This document shows, in pieces, positions 23,943 to 32,900 of a stretch of DNA of 64,000 nucleotides. The position numbers and the translations under genes are program-made. The stretch lies in assembly GCA_963774415.1 (NCBI GenBank), contig CAVZEU010000005.1, positions 124,001 to 188,000 on the forward strand, read 5' to 3'. The notes beneath the pieces were generated by a model. It was not told the DNA's origin. It worked only from the letters and a program-made list of their open reading frames with translations, and made no database searches. This DNA is from SZUA-36 sp963774415. GTDB taxonomy: Bacteria > Pseudomonadota > Gammaproteobacteria > Xanthomonadales > SZUA-36. Positions within the stretch are counted from its first letter, which is position 1. The number at the start of each line of letters is the position of its first letter.

Positions 23943-26054
23943 ATGAAATACAGGGCGTTTCTCAGTTACTCTCACGCGGACCGGAAGTGGGCGCGCTGGT
24001 TGCACCGCGCACTCGAGTCCTACCGTGTTCCCCGCTATGTGAGCACCGAAGGCACATCGAGCCTGCAAGAACGACTTGGCCCGGTATTTAGAGATCGCGA
24101 CGAGTTGCCGAGCACCTCCAGTCTGACCGATGCCGTGAGATCGGCCCTGGAGCAGTCTGAGTGGTTAATTGTCGTTTGCTCGCCACGTGCTGCAGCTTCG
24201 CGGTGGGTCAATGAAGAAGCCCGCATTTTCAGGAAACTCCGGGGAACGGAACGGATTCTCTGTTTCGTAGTTGACGGTCAGCCTGGATCTGGGGATGAAT
24301 TCGAGTGTTTTCCCGAGGCAGTCATTACACCCGAAAAACCGGGTGCAGCCACACTGGAACCAGTAGCCGCAGACGCTAGGCGCGCAGGTGACGGACGCAA
24401 CAATGCTTTCTTAAAAATCGCCGCTGGCATGCTCGGTGTCGGATTGGATGTCCTGCGGCAACGTGATGTGAGAAGACGTAACAGAAGACTCGTTGCCATT
24501 GCTGCGGGTTCTTTACTAATTACAGCGATTACGACCACACTGGCGATCAATGCCGTTATCTCTCGAAATGAAGCGAGGGAACGGCGTGCCCAAGCGGACA
24601 ACCTGATTGACTTCATGCTCGGCGACCTGAGGACTCAGCTGCGCAAGATCGGCCGCTTGGACGTGTTTCAAAGCGTAGGCGACAAGGCGCTCGAATATTT
24701 TGCCGCGGTCGGAGACGATGACGACAGCTGGCACACGCTGGAGCAACGTGCCAGGAATCTCCGGCAGATCGGGGAAGTGAGGAGCGAGCAGGGCAATACG
24801 GCTGCCGCACTCGAGGCGTTCAGGAAATCGCTCCGCATCTCGGAAAAGATGGCAGCGCGCCGGCCGGATAGCGCAGAAGCGCTGATAGCCCTCGCCAACA
24901 GCCGTTTCTACGTGGGCTACACGTACTGGCAACGCGGGGATTTGAATCAGGCCAGCGCACTCTTCAAATTGAATATACCCATCGTAGACGGGATTTCAAA
25001 TCGAGATCGAAAGAACACCAAATGGCTGGTTGAGCGAGCCTACGCCCACACCAATCTTGGCCGGGTGTTGGAGTTGGAGGGTGCATACCAAGACGCCCTG
25101 CGGTCGTATAGGGTCGTCATGGAGGTCGACCGGTCCCTGATGGCGCTCGAGCCGGAGAATTCCGAGTGGCATATGGAACTCGGTTTTGCGCACAACAACC
25201 TCGGAAAGCTTCTGACGGCACTGGGCCACCTTGACGAGGCTGAATCACACTATCGGAAGGACTTGGAAATAAAACGCCAGATTTATACATCCGATCCGAC
25301 CCACAACGTCAAGCGGTCCTACTTCGCGGTCAGCCTATATTTCCTCGGTCAGTTGCTGGAAACCCGTGGTTCCTATGCGGAGGCCGAGTCCCATCTCTCT
25401 GCGGCGTTGAAGCACTTTGAGTACTTAACCGACGTTGCGCCGGAGCGCAAAGGTTGGAAGGTACGCCGGGCTGTTATTGGGCGGGAACTGGGAAAGGTCC
25501 AGGAGTTGACCGGAAGGATATCGGAGGGGCTCGGCCTTCTGCGGTCCTCCGTGACTATGCTCAGAGGGGTATCGCGGGCCGATCCGCAAAATACGGCCTG
25601 GCGGCGGGAGTTCATACGGAGCAAGCTGACCCTCTCCGATTTTGCCATGCGCCAGGCAGATCCGGCACTGGCGGCGAAGGAACTCAGCACGGTGAAACAG
25701 TACATCAATGCACTGATTCAGCAGGAACCGTCGGCCCTGGAAACACGCGAGCTGTCCGTGTACGCCGATCTTTGCCTTGCACGCCTGGCCAATCCCGACA
25801 CGGGGAACACACACTTGAATGAGGCGCTTCAAACGCTCGACGAATACTTTAGCGATTCGCAAGACCCACGCATCATTGAACTCAGGGCAGCGGTGCTGGC
25901 AGGTCTCAATAAGCGCCAGGCGGCCGAGCGCTTGCGCCAACACCTCAAAGCGCTCCACTACAAGAGTTGGGATCTGGTGACCGCGAATGAGACAAGCGTC
26001 AGCCGACCCGGCATTACCGGCACCCAAGCTGTAAATACGGGCAGTCCACGATGA
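23943..26054 (+). CDS. TIR-domain, transmembrane, TPR-repeat protein
   Basis: 703 residues from the ATG at 23943, where the TIR fold begins at once (MKYRAFLSYSHADRKW). Residues 1-125 form a TIR_2-type domain: LGPVFRDRDELP, then SSLTDAVRSALEQSEWLIVVCSP, then SRWVNEEARIF with Glu91/Glu92 near the position of the NADase catalytic Glu. Residues about 183-206 are one membrane helix (LVAIAAGSLLITAITTTLAIN). A conserved linker (LIDFMLGDLRTQLRKIGRLD, 221-240) leads into about eight TPR-like repeats (265-680), for example GNTAAALEAFRKSLRISEKMA. The stop overlaps the protease start by ATGA. TIR domains either cleave NAD or act as adaptors; TPRs bind proteins. The pairing with a protease suggests a sensor-effector pair (inference). 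GC content looks lower than in neighbours. Confidence 0.9.
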   Translation: MKYRAFLSYSHADRKWARWLHRALESYRVPRYVSTEGTSSLQERLGPVFRDRDELPSTSSLTDAVRSALEQSEWLIVVCSPRAAASRWVNEEARIFRKLRGTERILCFVVDGQPGSGDEFECFPEAVITPEKPGAATLEPVAADARRAGDGRNNAFLKIAAGMLGVGLDVLRQRDVRRRNRRLVAIAAGSLLITAITTTLAINAVISRNEARERRAQADNLIDFMLGDLRTQLRKIGRLDVFQSVGDKALEYFAAVGDDDDSWHTLEQRARNLRQIGEVRSEQGNTAAALEAFRKSLRISEKMAARRPDSAEALIALANSRFYVGYTYWQRGDLNQASALFKLNIPIVDGISNRDRKNTKWLVERAYAHTNLGRVLELEGAYQDALRSYRVVMEVDRSLMALEPENSEWHMELGFAHNNLGKLLTALGHLDEAESHYRKDLEIKRQIYTSDPTHNVKRSYFAVSLYFLGQLLETRGSYAEAESHLSAALKHFEYLTDVAPERKGWKVRRAVIGRELGKVQELTGRISEGLGLLRSSVTMLRGVSRADPQNTAWRREFIRSKLTLSDFAMRQADPALAAKELSTVKQYINALIQQEPSALETRELSVYADLCLARLANPDTGNTHLNEALQTLDEYFSDSQDPRIIELRAAVLAGLNKRQAAERLRQHLKALHYKSWDLVTANETSVSRPGITGTQAVNTGSPR

Positions 26055-27475
26055 TCGACTTGCCGGCGAAGACGGATAACCCTTCTCTTGGTTCAGTTCC
26101 GAGCCTGGACGAGCGCGGCGGATACATCATTATCGAACTGGCTCGAAAATTGACCGATGATTCAGCGGATCTGCGAAAAGTGGCAACAAGCGAGGGCTTC
26201 CGAGGGCTGAAAACCCTACTCGCGGAAAATCCGGGTCTCAAGGCGGAACGCGTGATTCGAAGCACGGCCCCGAGGGTTATCCGTGACCGCGAAAGAATCG
26301 CGGGCTTATCCGGATTTGCGCCTCTGGAGACACTCACCGCATTCTGGCGAATCGATGTCCGACACGTGGAAGATTCCGAGGCGCTCCGAAATCGCCTGCA
26401 GCATTTGCCGGAAATCTCCCTCGCGTACCATGAAACGGCTGTGCTGGAAGCGAGCGGGTTCACTCCCGCAACGAACCCCTACTTCCAGCACCAGGGCTAT
26501 CTCGAGGCAAGGCCCAAGGGCATCGGTGCCATCGCGGCATGGTCAACACCCGGCTGCGACGGGAGTGGGGTCCGTGTAGTCGACCTCGAGGCCGGCTGGA
26601 TTCTGCACCACGAGGATCTGCCAGGGCCGCAGTTGCTGGCGGGCGATAACGGGACCGCCGATGGCTATGTCTCGGGAGACCACGGCGCTGCTGCAATGGG
26701 CGTTATTGGGGCGTGCAGCAACGGAGCTGGCATTATCGGCATCGCCCCGAACATTGGCAATCTTTCTGCGGCGTCTCATTATGACGTCGCCCAGAAGACC
26801 GGATTGCACGTAGCGGACGCCATTCTTGCGGTGATGCCTGACTTGCAACCCGGCGACATCGTGTTAATGGCGATTCAGCGACACCAGGAAGGCAAAGCCT
26901 TTCCTGTAGAAATCGACTTCGTGGATTTGCAGGCCATCAGATTGCTGGCGGCGCACGGAGTTATCGTGGTCGAAGCAGCGGGCAACGGGGAGCAAAATCT
27001 CGACCTCTGGATCGACCCGACCGGCCAGCACTGCCTGGATGTAAATTCCGACAAACATATCGATTCAGGTGCGATCATGGTGGCTTCGGCTTCTGCCTCG
27101 GTAATCGTGGACTCCAAAGGCGTAAAGGGTCATAAACGCTATTACACTTCAAATTTCGGATCGCGCATTAACGTATATGCATGGGGTGAACACATTTACA
27201 CCTGCGGATACGGAACGATTGCTGGCGCCTCCGGCAAAAAGGACGCCTACACGTCGAATTTTGGCCAGACGAGCGGTGCATCGGCGATCATCGCCGGTGC
27301 GGCCGCCTTAGTACAATCGTGGCACGGGGGCTCCCTCTTACCGGTGCAGATGCGCACGCTCCTATCCAACCCCGACACGTCGACACAACAGGCAAATTTC
27401 CAGAATGACCCTATCGGGGTCATGCCGGATATTGATGCCATTGTGTCCGCCGCGCCTGGTAATGGAGGTCGCTAA
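26051..27475 (+). CDS. Cytoplasmic subtilisin-like (S8) serine protease partnered with the TIR protein
   Basis: 474 residues, ATGA overlap with the TIR gene. No signal peptide. Residues 1-160 form an N-terminal region with a propeptide-like stretch (LTAFWRIDVRHVEDSEALRNRL). The S8 domain follows with all catalytic residues: Asp178 in VRVVDLEAG, His211 in GDHGAAAMGVIGA, oxyanion Asn312 in VEAAGNGE, and Ser408 in GQTSGASA. It should be an active endopeptidase. An S8 protease without an export signal, translationally coupled to a TIR protein, is unlike a secreted nutritional subtilase. It fits regulated intracellular proteolysis, for example cleavage of a toxin, a target or the small upstream protein (inference). 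Confidence 0.9.
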   Translation: MIDLPAKTDNPSLGSVPSLDERGGYIIIELARKLTDDSADLRKVATSEGFRGLKTLLAENPGLKAERVIRSTAPRVIRDRERIAGLSGFAPLETLTAFWRIDVRHVEDSEALRNRLQHLPEISLAYHETAVLEASGFTPATNPYFQHQGYLEARPKGIGAIAAWSTPGCDGSGVRVVDLEAGWILHHEDLPGPQLLAGDNGTADGYVSGDHGAAAMGVIGACSNGAGIIGIAPNIGNLSAASHYDVAQKTGLHVADAILAVMPDLQPGDIVLMAIQRHQEGKAFPVEIDFVDLQAIRLLAAHGVIVVEAAGNGEQNLDLWIDPTGQHCLDVNSDKHIDSGAIMVASASASVIVDSKGVKGHKRYYTSNFGSRINVYAWGEHIYTCGYGTIAGASGKKDAYTSNFGQTSGASAIIAGAAALVQSWHGGSLLPVQMRTLLSNPDTSTQQANFQNDPIGVMPDIDAIVSAAPGNGGR

Positions 27476-27577
27476 ATGCCATTGGCGCTTAGCTGTAAGC
27501 AACTTTCATGCTTATACGTTGCACACGGTGGGGATAGCCCGAACACGTTAAAGAGCGGATATACCGCAGGAGGACAA

Positions 27578-27694
27578 ATGGATAAGACCTATGCAATAGC
27601 CGTTTTAGTCTTTGGAGTATTGTTAATTTTAATATCTTTGCTGGTTGGCGACGGTTTAAAGCCCGATCCCTGGCTCATCGAATGGACCGATTAG
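27578..27694 (+). CDS. 38-residue membrane peptide at the end of the TIR/protease island
   Basis: The ATG at 27578 follows a perfect AGGAGG with a spacer of 5-6 bases. The product starts MDKTYA, has one strongly hydrophobic helix (IAVLVFGVLLILISLLV), and ends in an acidic, Trp-containing tail (GDGLKPDPWLIEWTD). The local DNA is AT-rich. The strong ribosome site argues for real expression. Located 102 bp after the protease gene, it may be a membrane effector, such as a pore-forming or toxin-like peptide, or an anchor for the system. The class cannot be decided from sequence. Confidence 0.6.
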   Translation: MDKTYAIAVLVFGVLLILISLLVGDGLKPDPWLIEWTD

Positions 27695-27810
27695 GCGAAA
27701 CAGTACGTCGGTCTGGCGGTGGCTGCCCATGCCGTCGTCAAACTGAGCAATGGTGTATCGAAATACCTGGCAACCAGGTAGCTGCTGCGCTCGTCTGACA
27801 ACAGCAAGTG

Positions 27811-28773
27811 CTATCTGGCAATGGCAAATGTCGCATATAAACCTTTATCGATGGCGTGAGGTATTTCCGCGATGATGCCGTAGTCGCCCGGCGTCAAGTG
27901 GACCTTGAGGTAGGCGGTGCTCCCCGCCGGCATGTCTTCGATGCCGCCGACGAAATACGCCGGCGCAGGCGTTTGCAGCCCTTCGGGGCGTCTGAAATCC
28001 ATCCATCGCGCGACGGTGTCGATATCGGTGTTGGCATCGATCCTGAAAAAATGCGCATCGTGGCCCACCAGACCGGCATAGACTGCCTGGTCGGCATAGA
28101 CGACGCGGATCGTATTGTCGCCATTGACCAGCGCGCCGTCGACGAACGCGTAGCCATTGGTGGAAATCCGCAAGGTCGCGTTGGCGTGAGGTTCGTTCGC
28201 GCCGCCGTCGCTGCCGGTGACGGTCAGCGGATGGATCATGCCGAATTGATCGGGATCGGGATTGTAGTTATGGGCCACGCCATTGGTCCTGGCGTAACAC
28301 TCGATCAGGTAGCGTCCGGGTTCCAGGTACATCGTCGTCGCCACTGTCTCCCCGGGGGCGAGCAATCCCGGACCGCCCAGGTAGACCAGGTCGCTAACCC
28401 AGGACGGAATCTTCCCGGCAAGTGCCTGGACCTTGTCTTCATCGCCGGCGATCTGCGCGCTCAGCATGGCCTGGAACAGGTCGATGGCTTCGTCCGAGAC
28501 CCGTTGCGCGGTTACACCTTCGGGGAGCCGGTACAACAAGGCAAAATGCGTCATGCCGGACAGGTTCTGCAAACGGATCGTGGTCCAGCCCGATCCGATC
28601 TGGCCCGGCCCTTCGAAGCGAAGACCGACCGCCTTGAGATCCAGAAGATTAGGAGTTGCCGTGACCGGCGTTTCGGCCCGGGGGTTCTTGCCCGCGTCCG
28701 GCTTTTCGCCGCAGCCAAAAAGTAATGCCGCCATGATCAGCGCCGCCCCGCTGATGGTTACCGAGAATTTCAA
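27811..28773 (-). CDS. Periplasmic lipoprotein, family not recognised
   Basis: 320 residues. The start is a TTG at 28773, seven bases after a perfect AGGAGG. The signal peptide ends in the lipobox LFGC (residues about 18-21), so Cys21 is the lipidated residue. The mature part has two similar beta-rich halves. Both carry the LxPGxY pattern: LEPGRYLIECYARTNGVAHNY near the middle and LTPGDYGIIAEIPHAIDKGLYATFAI at the end. This points to a repeated plastocyanin-like or beta-sandwich domain. No metal ligand set was identified. It stands alone between the TIR island and a TetR gene. Confidence 0.75.
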   Translation of the reverse strand: MKFSVTISGAALIMAALLFGCGEKPDAGKNPRAETPVTATPNLLDLKAVGLRFEGPGQIGSGWTTIRLQNLSGMTHFALLYRLPEGVTAQRVSDEAIDLFQAMLSAQIAGDEDKVQALAGKIPSWVSDLVYLGGPGLLAPGETVATTMYLEPGRYLIECYARTNGVAHNYNPDPDQFGMIHPLTVTGSDGGANEPHANATLRISTNGYAFVDGALVNGDNTIRVVYADQAVYAGLVGHDAHFFRIDANTDIDTVARWMDFRRPEGLQTPAPAYFVGGIEDMPAGSTAYLKVHLTPGDYGIIAEIPHAIDKGLYATFAIAR

Positions 28774-28898
28774 AACGGTGCCTCCTGGTGCCTGAACGAG
28801 TTCCTTTTCAGGATACGACACCGCATCCGCTTTTGAAAACCGGGCCGGAATTCAGGCACGGAATGGATAACCCTGCAGCCAGGCGGGCCACAGTTCCC

Positions 28899-29540
28899 TT
28901 ACAAGCCAGCCAAAATGGCGGCGATCACCTTTTGGATATCGGCCGGAGCGAAATCCCCGGACTCCCCCTCGCGCCGTGCGACGAGAAGGTCGCGAATCAT
29001 CCCTTCAGCGCACCCGATCAATGCTGACACCAACGCGGTTACAGGCAACTGCCTTGTAAAGCTCCCGTCGGCAAGGCCTCTCTGGACCAGGCTGTGTATC
29101 AGTTCGCGAAAGCGGAGATATCCCTCGGAAATGAAAACTTCGTGGGCGGTACCGCGGATACGACGGCCCTCGAAGAGGTAGATCATGGCCAGTTCCTCAT
29201 CCTGCTGGAAGGCGTTGCTCATGGTCTCCATTACGACGATCAGCGCATCCTGCCCGGTCGGGGCAGCGACGACCCTGGAACTGATGGCCTGATTGAGCCG
29301 CGACCACCCCATGTTGAAAATCTGCTCCAAAAGACCCGCCTTGCCGCCAAAGTAACGCACCAGTTGCGATTCCGACGTGCCGGCGCTGCTGGCAATGGAG
29401 GAAGTCGAGGCAGCTTCGAAACCATTTTCCGCAAAGAGGCGCTTACCCGCCGCCAGCAGGCGTTCACGCGGACCTGTCTTGGCTGCGGGTCCGGCAGCTG
29501 TGCTGGAGTCTCGTGGCTGATTGATTTTATCCGGCGGCAT
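28899..29540 (-). CDS. TetR family transcriptional regulator
   Basis: 213 residues. The N-terminal HTH domain is clear: RERLLAAGKRLFAENGFEAASTSSIASSAGTSESQLVRYFGGKAGLLEQIF (about 24-75). The C-terminal ligand domain (about 80-205) is mostly helical, with the end CAEGMIRDLLVARREG typical of TetR_C domains. It is divergent from the 1255-residue secreted protein, whose upstream region has a TTGACA promoter and direct repeats, so that gene is the likely target along with itself. Ligand unknown. Confidence 0.92.
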   Translation of the reverse strand: MPPDKINQPRDSSTAAGPAAKTGPRERLLAAGKRLFAENGFEAASTSSIASSAGTSESQLVRYFGGKAGLLEQIFNMGWSRLNQAISSRVVAAPTGQDALIVVMETMSNAFQQDEELAMIYLFEGRRIRGTAHEVFISEGYLRFRELIHSLVQRGLADGSFTRQLPVTALVSALIGCAEGMIRDLLVARREGESGDFAPADIQKVIAAILAGL

Positions 29541-29558
29541 AAGTCAATTCTGACACAT

Positions 29559-29595
29559 TTGACAGTAGCATCACTATTATGTATGGTAGCGCCAC
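29559..29595 (+). promoter_or_regulatory. Sigma-70-like promoter with GTAGC direct repeats, probable TetR target
   Basis: A perfect -35 TTGACA (29559-29564) is followed after 17 bp by TATGGT (29582-29587). Two direct repeats, GTAGCATCAC (29565-29574) and GTAGCGCCAC (29586-29595), are 21 bp apart, two helical turns, and cover the spacer and -10. This suits repressor control by the adjacent TetR protein. The promoter points toward the secreted-protein gene starting at 30000. Confidence 0.5.
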
Positions 29596-29999
29596 TTTCA
29601 AATTAGATCATAGTACTACTATCTATTTTAATGGTCGTACAACTATCATAACGCATGCTTCATGCCACGTACAACACGACAACACCCACGCGCTCGTGCG
29701 CCTCGACTGTGGCTGGTTAGCGCTCGGCGTCATTGACGGTGAATACGCGAGCCAGGCAAAAATCAGTGTCGCCACGGACACGAAAAACGTCGCCAGCACC
29801 GCCCGCGGCCCGACTGTGGCCATTTGGCCACAGTTTGGGTTTGCCGTAACGCGGTGTGAGCGCGGATTAATTAAAAAAGGTTTTCCAAATTAGGAAGATA
29901 TAGAAAATGGCATACCTTTTGCATAGTCATAGTGACAGCCTGCTTTACCCGGGCCGCCTGGACAAAACTGTAGATAAAAACATTGGAGGGAAATGACAG
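29596..29999 (+). other. Long leader region before the secreted BNR/PKD protein
   Basis: About 400 bp without a convincing gene. It contains a perfect 9-bp inverted repeat (ACTGTGGCC-ATTT-GGCCACAGT, 29813-29834), an AT-rich stretch at 29870-29930 that could hold a second, closer promoter, and TTGGAGGGAAATGACAG just before the start at 30000. A 66-residue minus-strand ORF (29623-29823) with one hydrophobic segment is judged doubtful. Confidence 0.35.
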
Positions 30000-32900
30000 A
30001 TGAAATCGAATCTACTGGCTACTACACTGTGCTTGCTGAGCACGCTGTTCGTTCCGACAGGCGCGGCCCAGGGCGCGGCGCCTGCCGCCGGAACGTTGAG
30101 CGACACCTCCGGCCCGGTGACCTTCGACGCCGGCCCGTTTACGCTTTCGAACCCGACGCCGGTTCCGCAGGTCGATGACGGGCCGCGTTGCAGCAACCCG
30201 GTACAGCCGTGCGATGAATATGTGCTGACGGTCAGTCTGCCGGACGGGTATGCGGACGCCAACCCGAACGATTTTATCCGCTTTACCTTTAACTGGGACG
30301 ATGCCTCCTCCGGGCTCGGCGACTATGATTTTTATGTATACGATGGCATCGTGGGCGATACCAGCGGTTCCGACGCGTCCCATGCGGACGCGGCTACTGG
30401 CGACAATCCGGAGACGACAACCCTGGGCGTATGCCAACTGGCTTCGGATAAGCTTACGATCAAGGTCGTGCCGTACACCAGCGGAGGCGAGATCGTCCAC
30501 GGTACCATCGAACTGGTCAAGGGCGAATCGGCCGAAGCGGGCAAACTCTGTGGCGGTGCACTCAGCTTCGGGGCCGCCACCCCCACGGCGCCCGGGAAGC
30601 CGCGATACCAGAACTTCCATGCACCCGACGGAACGGCAGCCCAAGGCAGTTCCGGCGAAGCGAATATCGGCTACAACCCCAACTCGGGCAACATCATGAT
30701 GATGTCGGACGCGCCAGTGTTCCGTCTCACTCCGCCGGAACTGCTCGACCCGCCGCTGCCCGAAGCGGGGCCCGCCAAATGGGTGGACGTATCGCCGCTG
30801 ATCGACAGCGTGCAGACGCTCGACCCGATCATGATCACCGATCCGGCGACCGGCCGAACATTTATTTCGAATCAGACTACCGGCGCTGAAGCACTGTTTG
30901 CATTTACCGATGACGACGGCGAAACCTGGATCGAGGCCTCTGCTTCTCCGCCCGTCGGCGGCGTCGACCACCAGACCATCGGGGCCGGACCGTATCCGGC
31001 ACCGCTTGCAGGACAGAACCCGGCCTACCCCAATGCCGTCTACTATTGCACACAGGCGCTTTCCCCGGATTTCTGCCAGCGCAGCGATACCGGCGGTTTG
31101 AGCTTCGCCCCGGGCGTGGCGGTCAACAACGAGGTAACGACGCAGTGCGGTGGTCTCCATGGGCACGTCAAGGTGGCGCCCAACGGCATGGTTTACCTGC
31201 CCGATAAAAGCTGCGGCCCGGTACAGGGAGGTACGGCAAGCGCGGACGCCGGGGTTACCTGGCACGAGTTTCTGGTGCCTGACAGCGTACCCGGCGGCAG
31301 CGACCCGTCCATCGGCATCGCCAGGGACAATACGCTTTATTATTGCTATACCAATGACAGCGGCGCCTGGGTCGCCGTCAGTCACGACAACGGCGAGACC
31401 TGGCAGCCAAGCGTCAACATCGGTGAATCGGTTGGGGTCAAGCAAGCCGTGTTCCCCGAAGCCGTGGCCGGCGACCCCGACCGCGCTGCCTGTGGTTTCC
31501 TGGGCACCGACGTGGTCGGCAACAGTGGCGGTCTGGACTTCCGCGGGAAATGGTACCTTTTCATTGCCCACACGTACGACGGCGGCGCGACCTGGAGCAC
31601 GGTCAATGCCACGCCAAATGATCCCGTGCAGGGCGAGGGCGGTATTTGCACCGATGGCCTGGGTTGCGGCAGCAATCGCAACCTGCTCGACTTCAACGAG
31701 GTCACGATGGATGACCGGGGCCGCGTGCTGTTCGGCTATAACGACGGCTGTGTCAGTGATACCTGTCTCACCAGCGGTGGCCGACAAAATGACTTCGTAG
31801 CCTACTGGACAGTGGCGCGGCAGTACGGCGGCAAACCGTTACTGGCCACTTACGACCCAGTTGAGCCGGCGCTTCCCAAGGCCCCGTACCTTGACGGGAC
31901 ACGCACCCAGACAAAGACCGAACTTTACTGGAACCCGCCCAACGACGGCGGTTCACCGATTACCGAATACAGAATCTTCCGCGGCGACAGCCCGGGCAAC
32001 GGCACCCAAATCGCCACCGTCGCGGGTACCAAAAACCGCTTTGTCGATGCGACCGCGGACCCGTCCGTACCAGTGCTTTATTACCACGTCGTCGCGGTCA
32101 ATGCGCTCGGCGACAGCCCGGCCAGCAATGAGCCCGGCCTCGAGGTTACCGCGGAGGTCGTGGAAAATGCGTGCGTGGCCCCCGGCCTGACCACGCTTAC
32201 CGATAGTTCGGGTGACAGCCTCAGCCCGGCCCCGGGTTCCGACTTGCGGTCGTTCCAGTTGGCGCAACCGTTCGCCGAGGACGGCAACATCCGCCTGCGC
32301 TTCCAGATCAATACGGACCCCGGCGTCCAGCCGCAGACGCCCAACTCCTTCTGGTACGCCTCATTTAAAACGCCGGACGACGTCGTGCACGGTGTGCGGA
32401 TGGTGTTCAAGGATTCTTCACCGGCAACACCGGTGTTCGAGTCTTATGTCGCCAGCGCGAGTAACGACGGCACCGTCGACGGCCGCTTCGTCACCAGCGG
32501 CAGTGAAATCGCCGCCGCTGGTTTCTACGACGCCCCCAATGGCATCATCGTCATCAGCGTACCGATCGCCGACTTCGGCATCGGTGCGGGCGATTTGATC
32601 CGCGGTTTCAATTCGGGCGTGGTGCAACCGGCCCAAACGCCCGCCATCGGCGCCGCGGTAATGGTGGATGAAATGCCCAATGGCCTGGGCCGCCAGGGCG
32701 CCTACACGGTGAAGACCAACGCCGAGTGTGGACAAGCGGTGAATGAACCCCCGGTCGCGGTAATGATGGCGTCACCGACGTCCGGCACCGTGCCCTTGAC
32801 GGTCAATTTCGACGGCAGTGCTTCTTTCGACCCCGATGAGGGCGATTCCATCGCCAGCTACACTTTCGACTTCAACGACGGCAGTGCGCCAGTCACGCAA

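Noticed and set aside
29623..29823. 66-residue minus-strand ORF with a hydrophobic segment upstream of tetR
   Set aside because: No ribosome site, abrupt end in a Cys- and Arg-rich tail, no family; kept only as part of the leader description.
30012..31787. Open frame of 591 codons antisense to the secreted BNR/PKD protein
   Set aside because: No motif or start signal; mirrors the codon pattern of the real gene.
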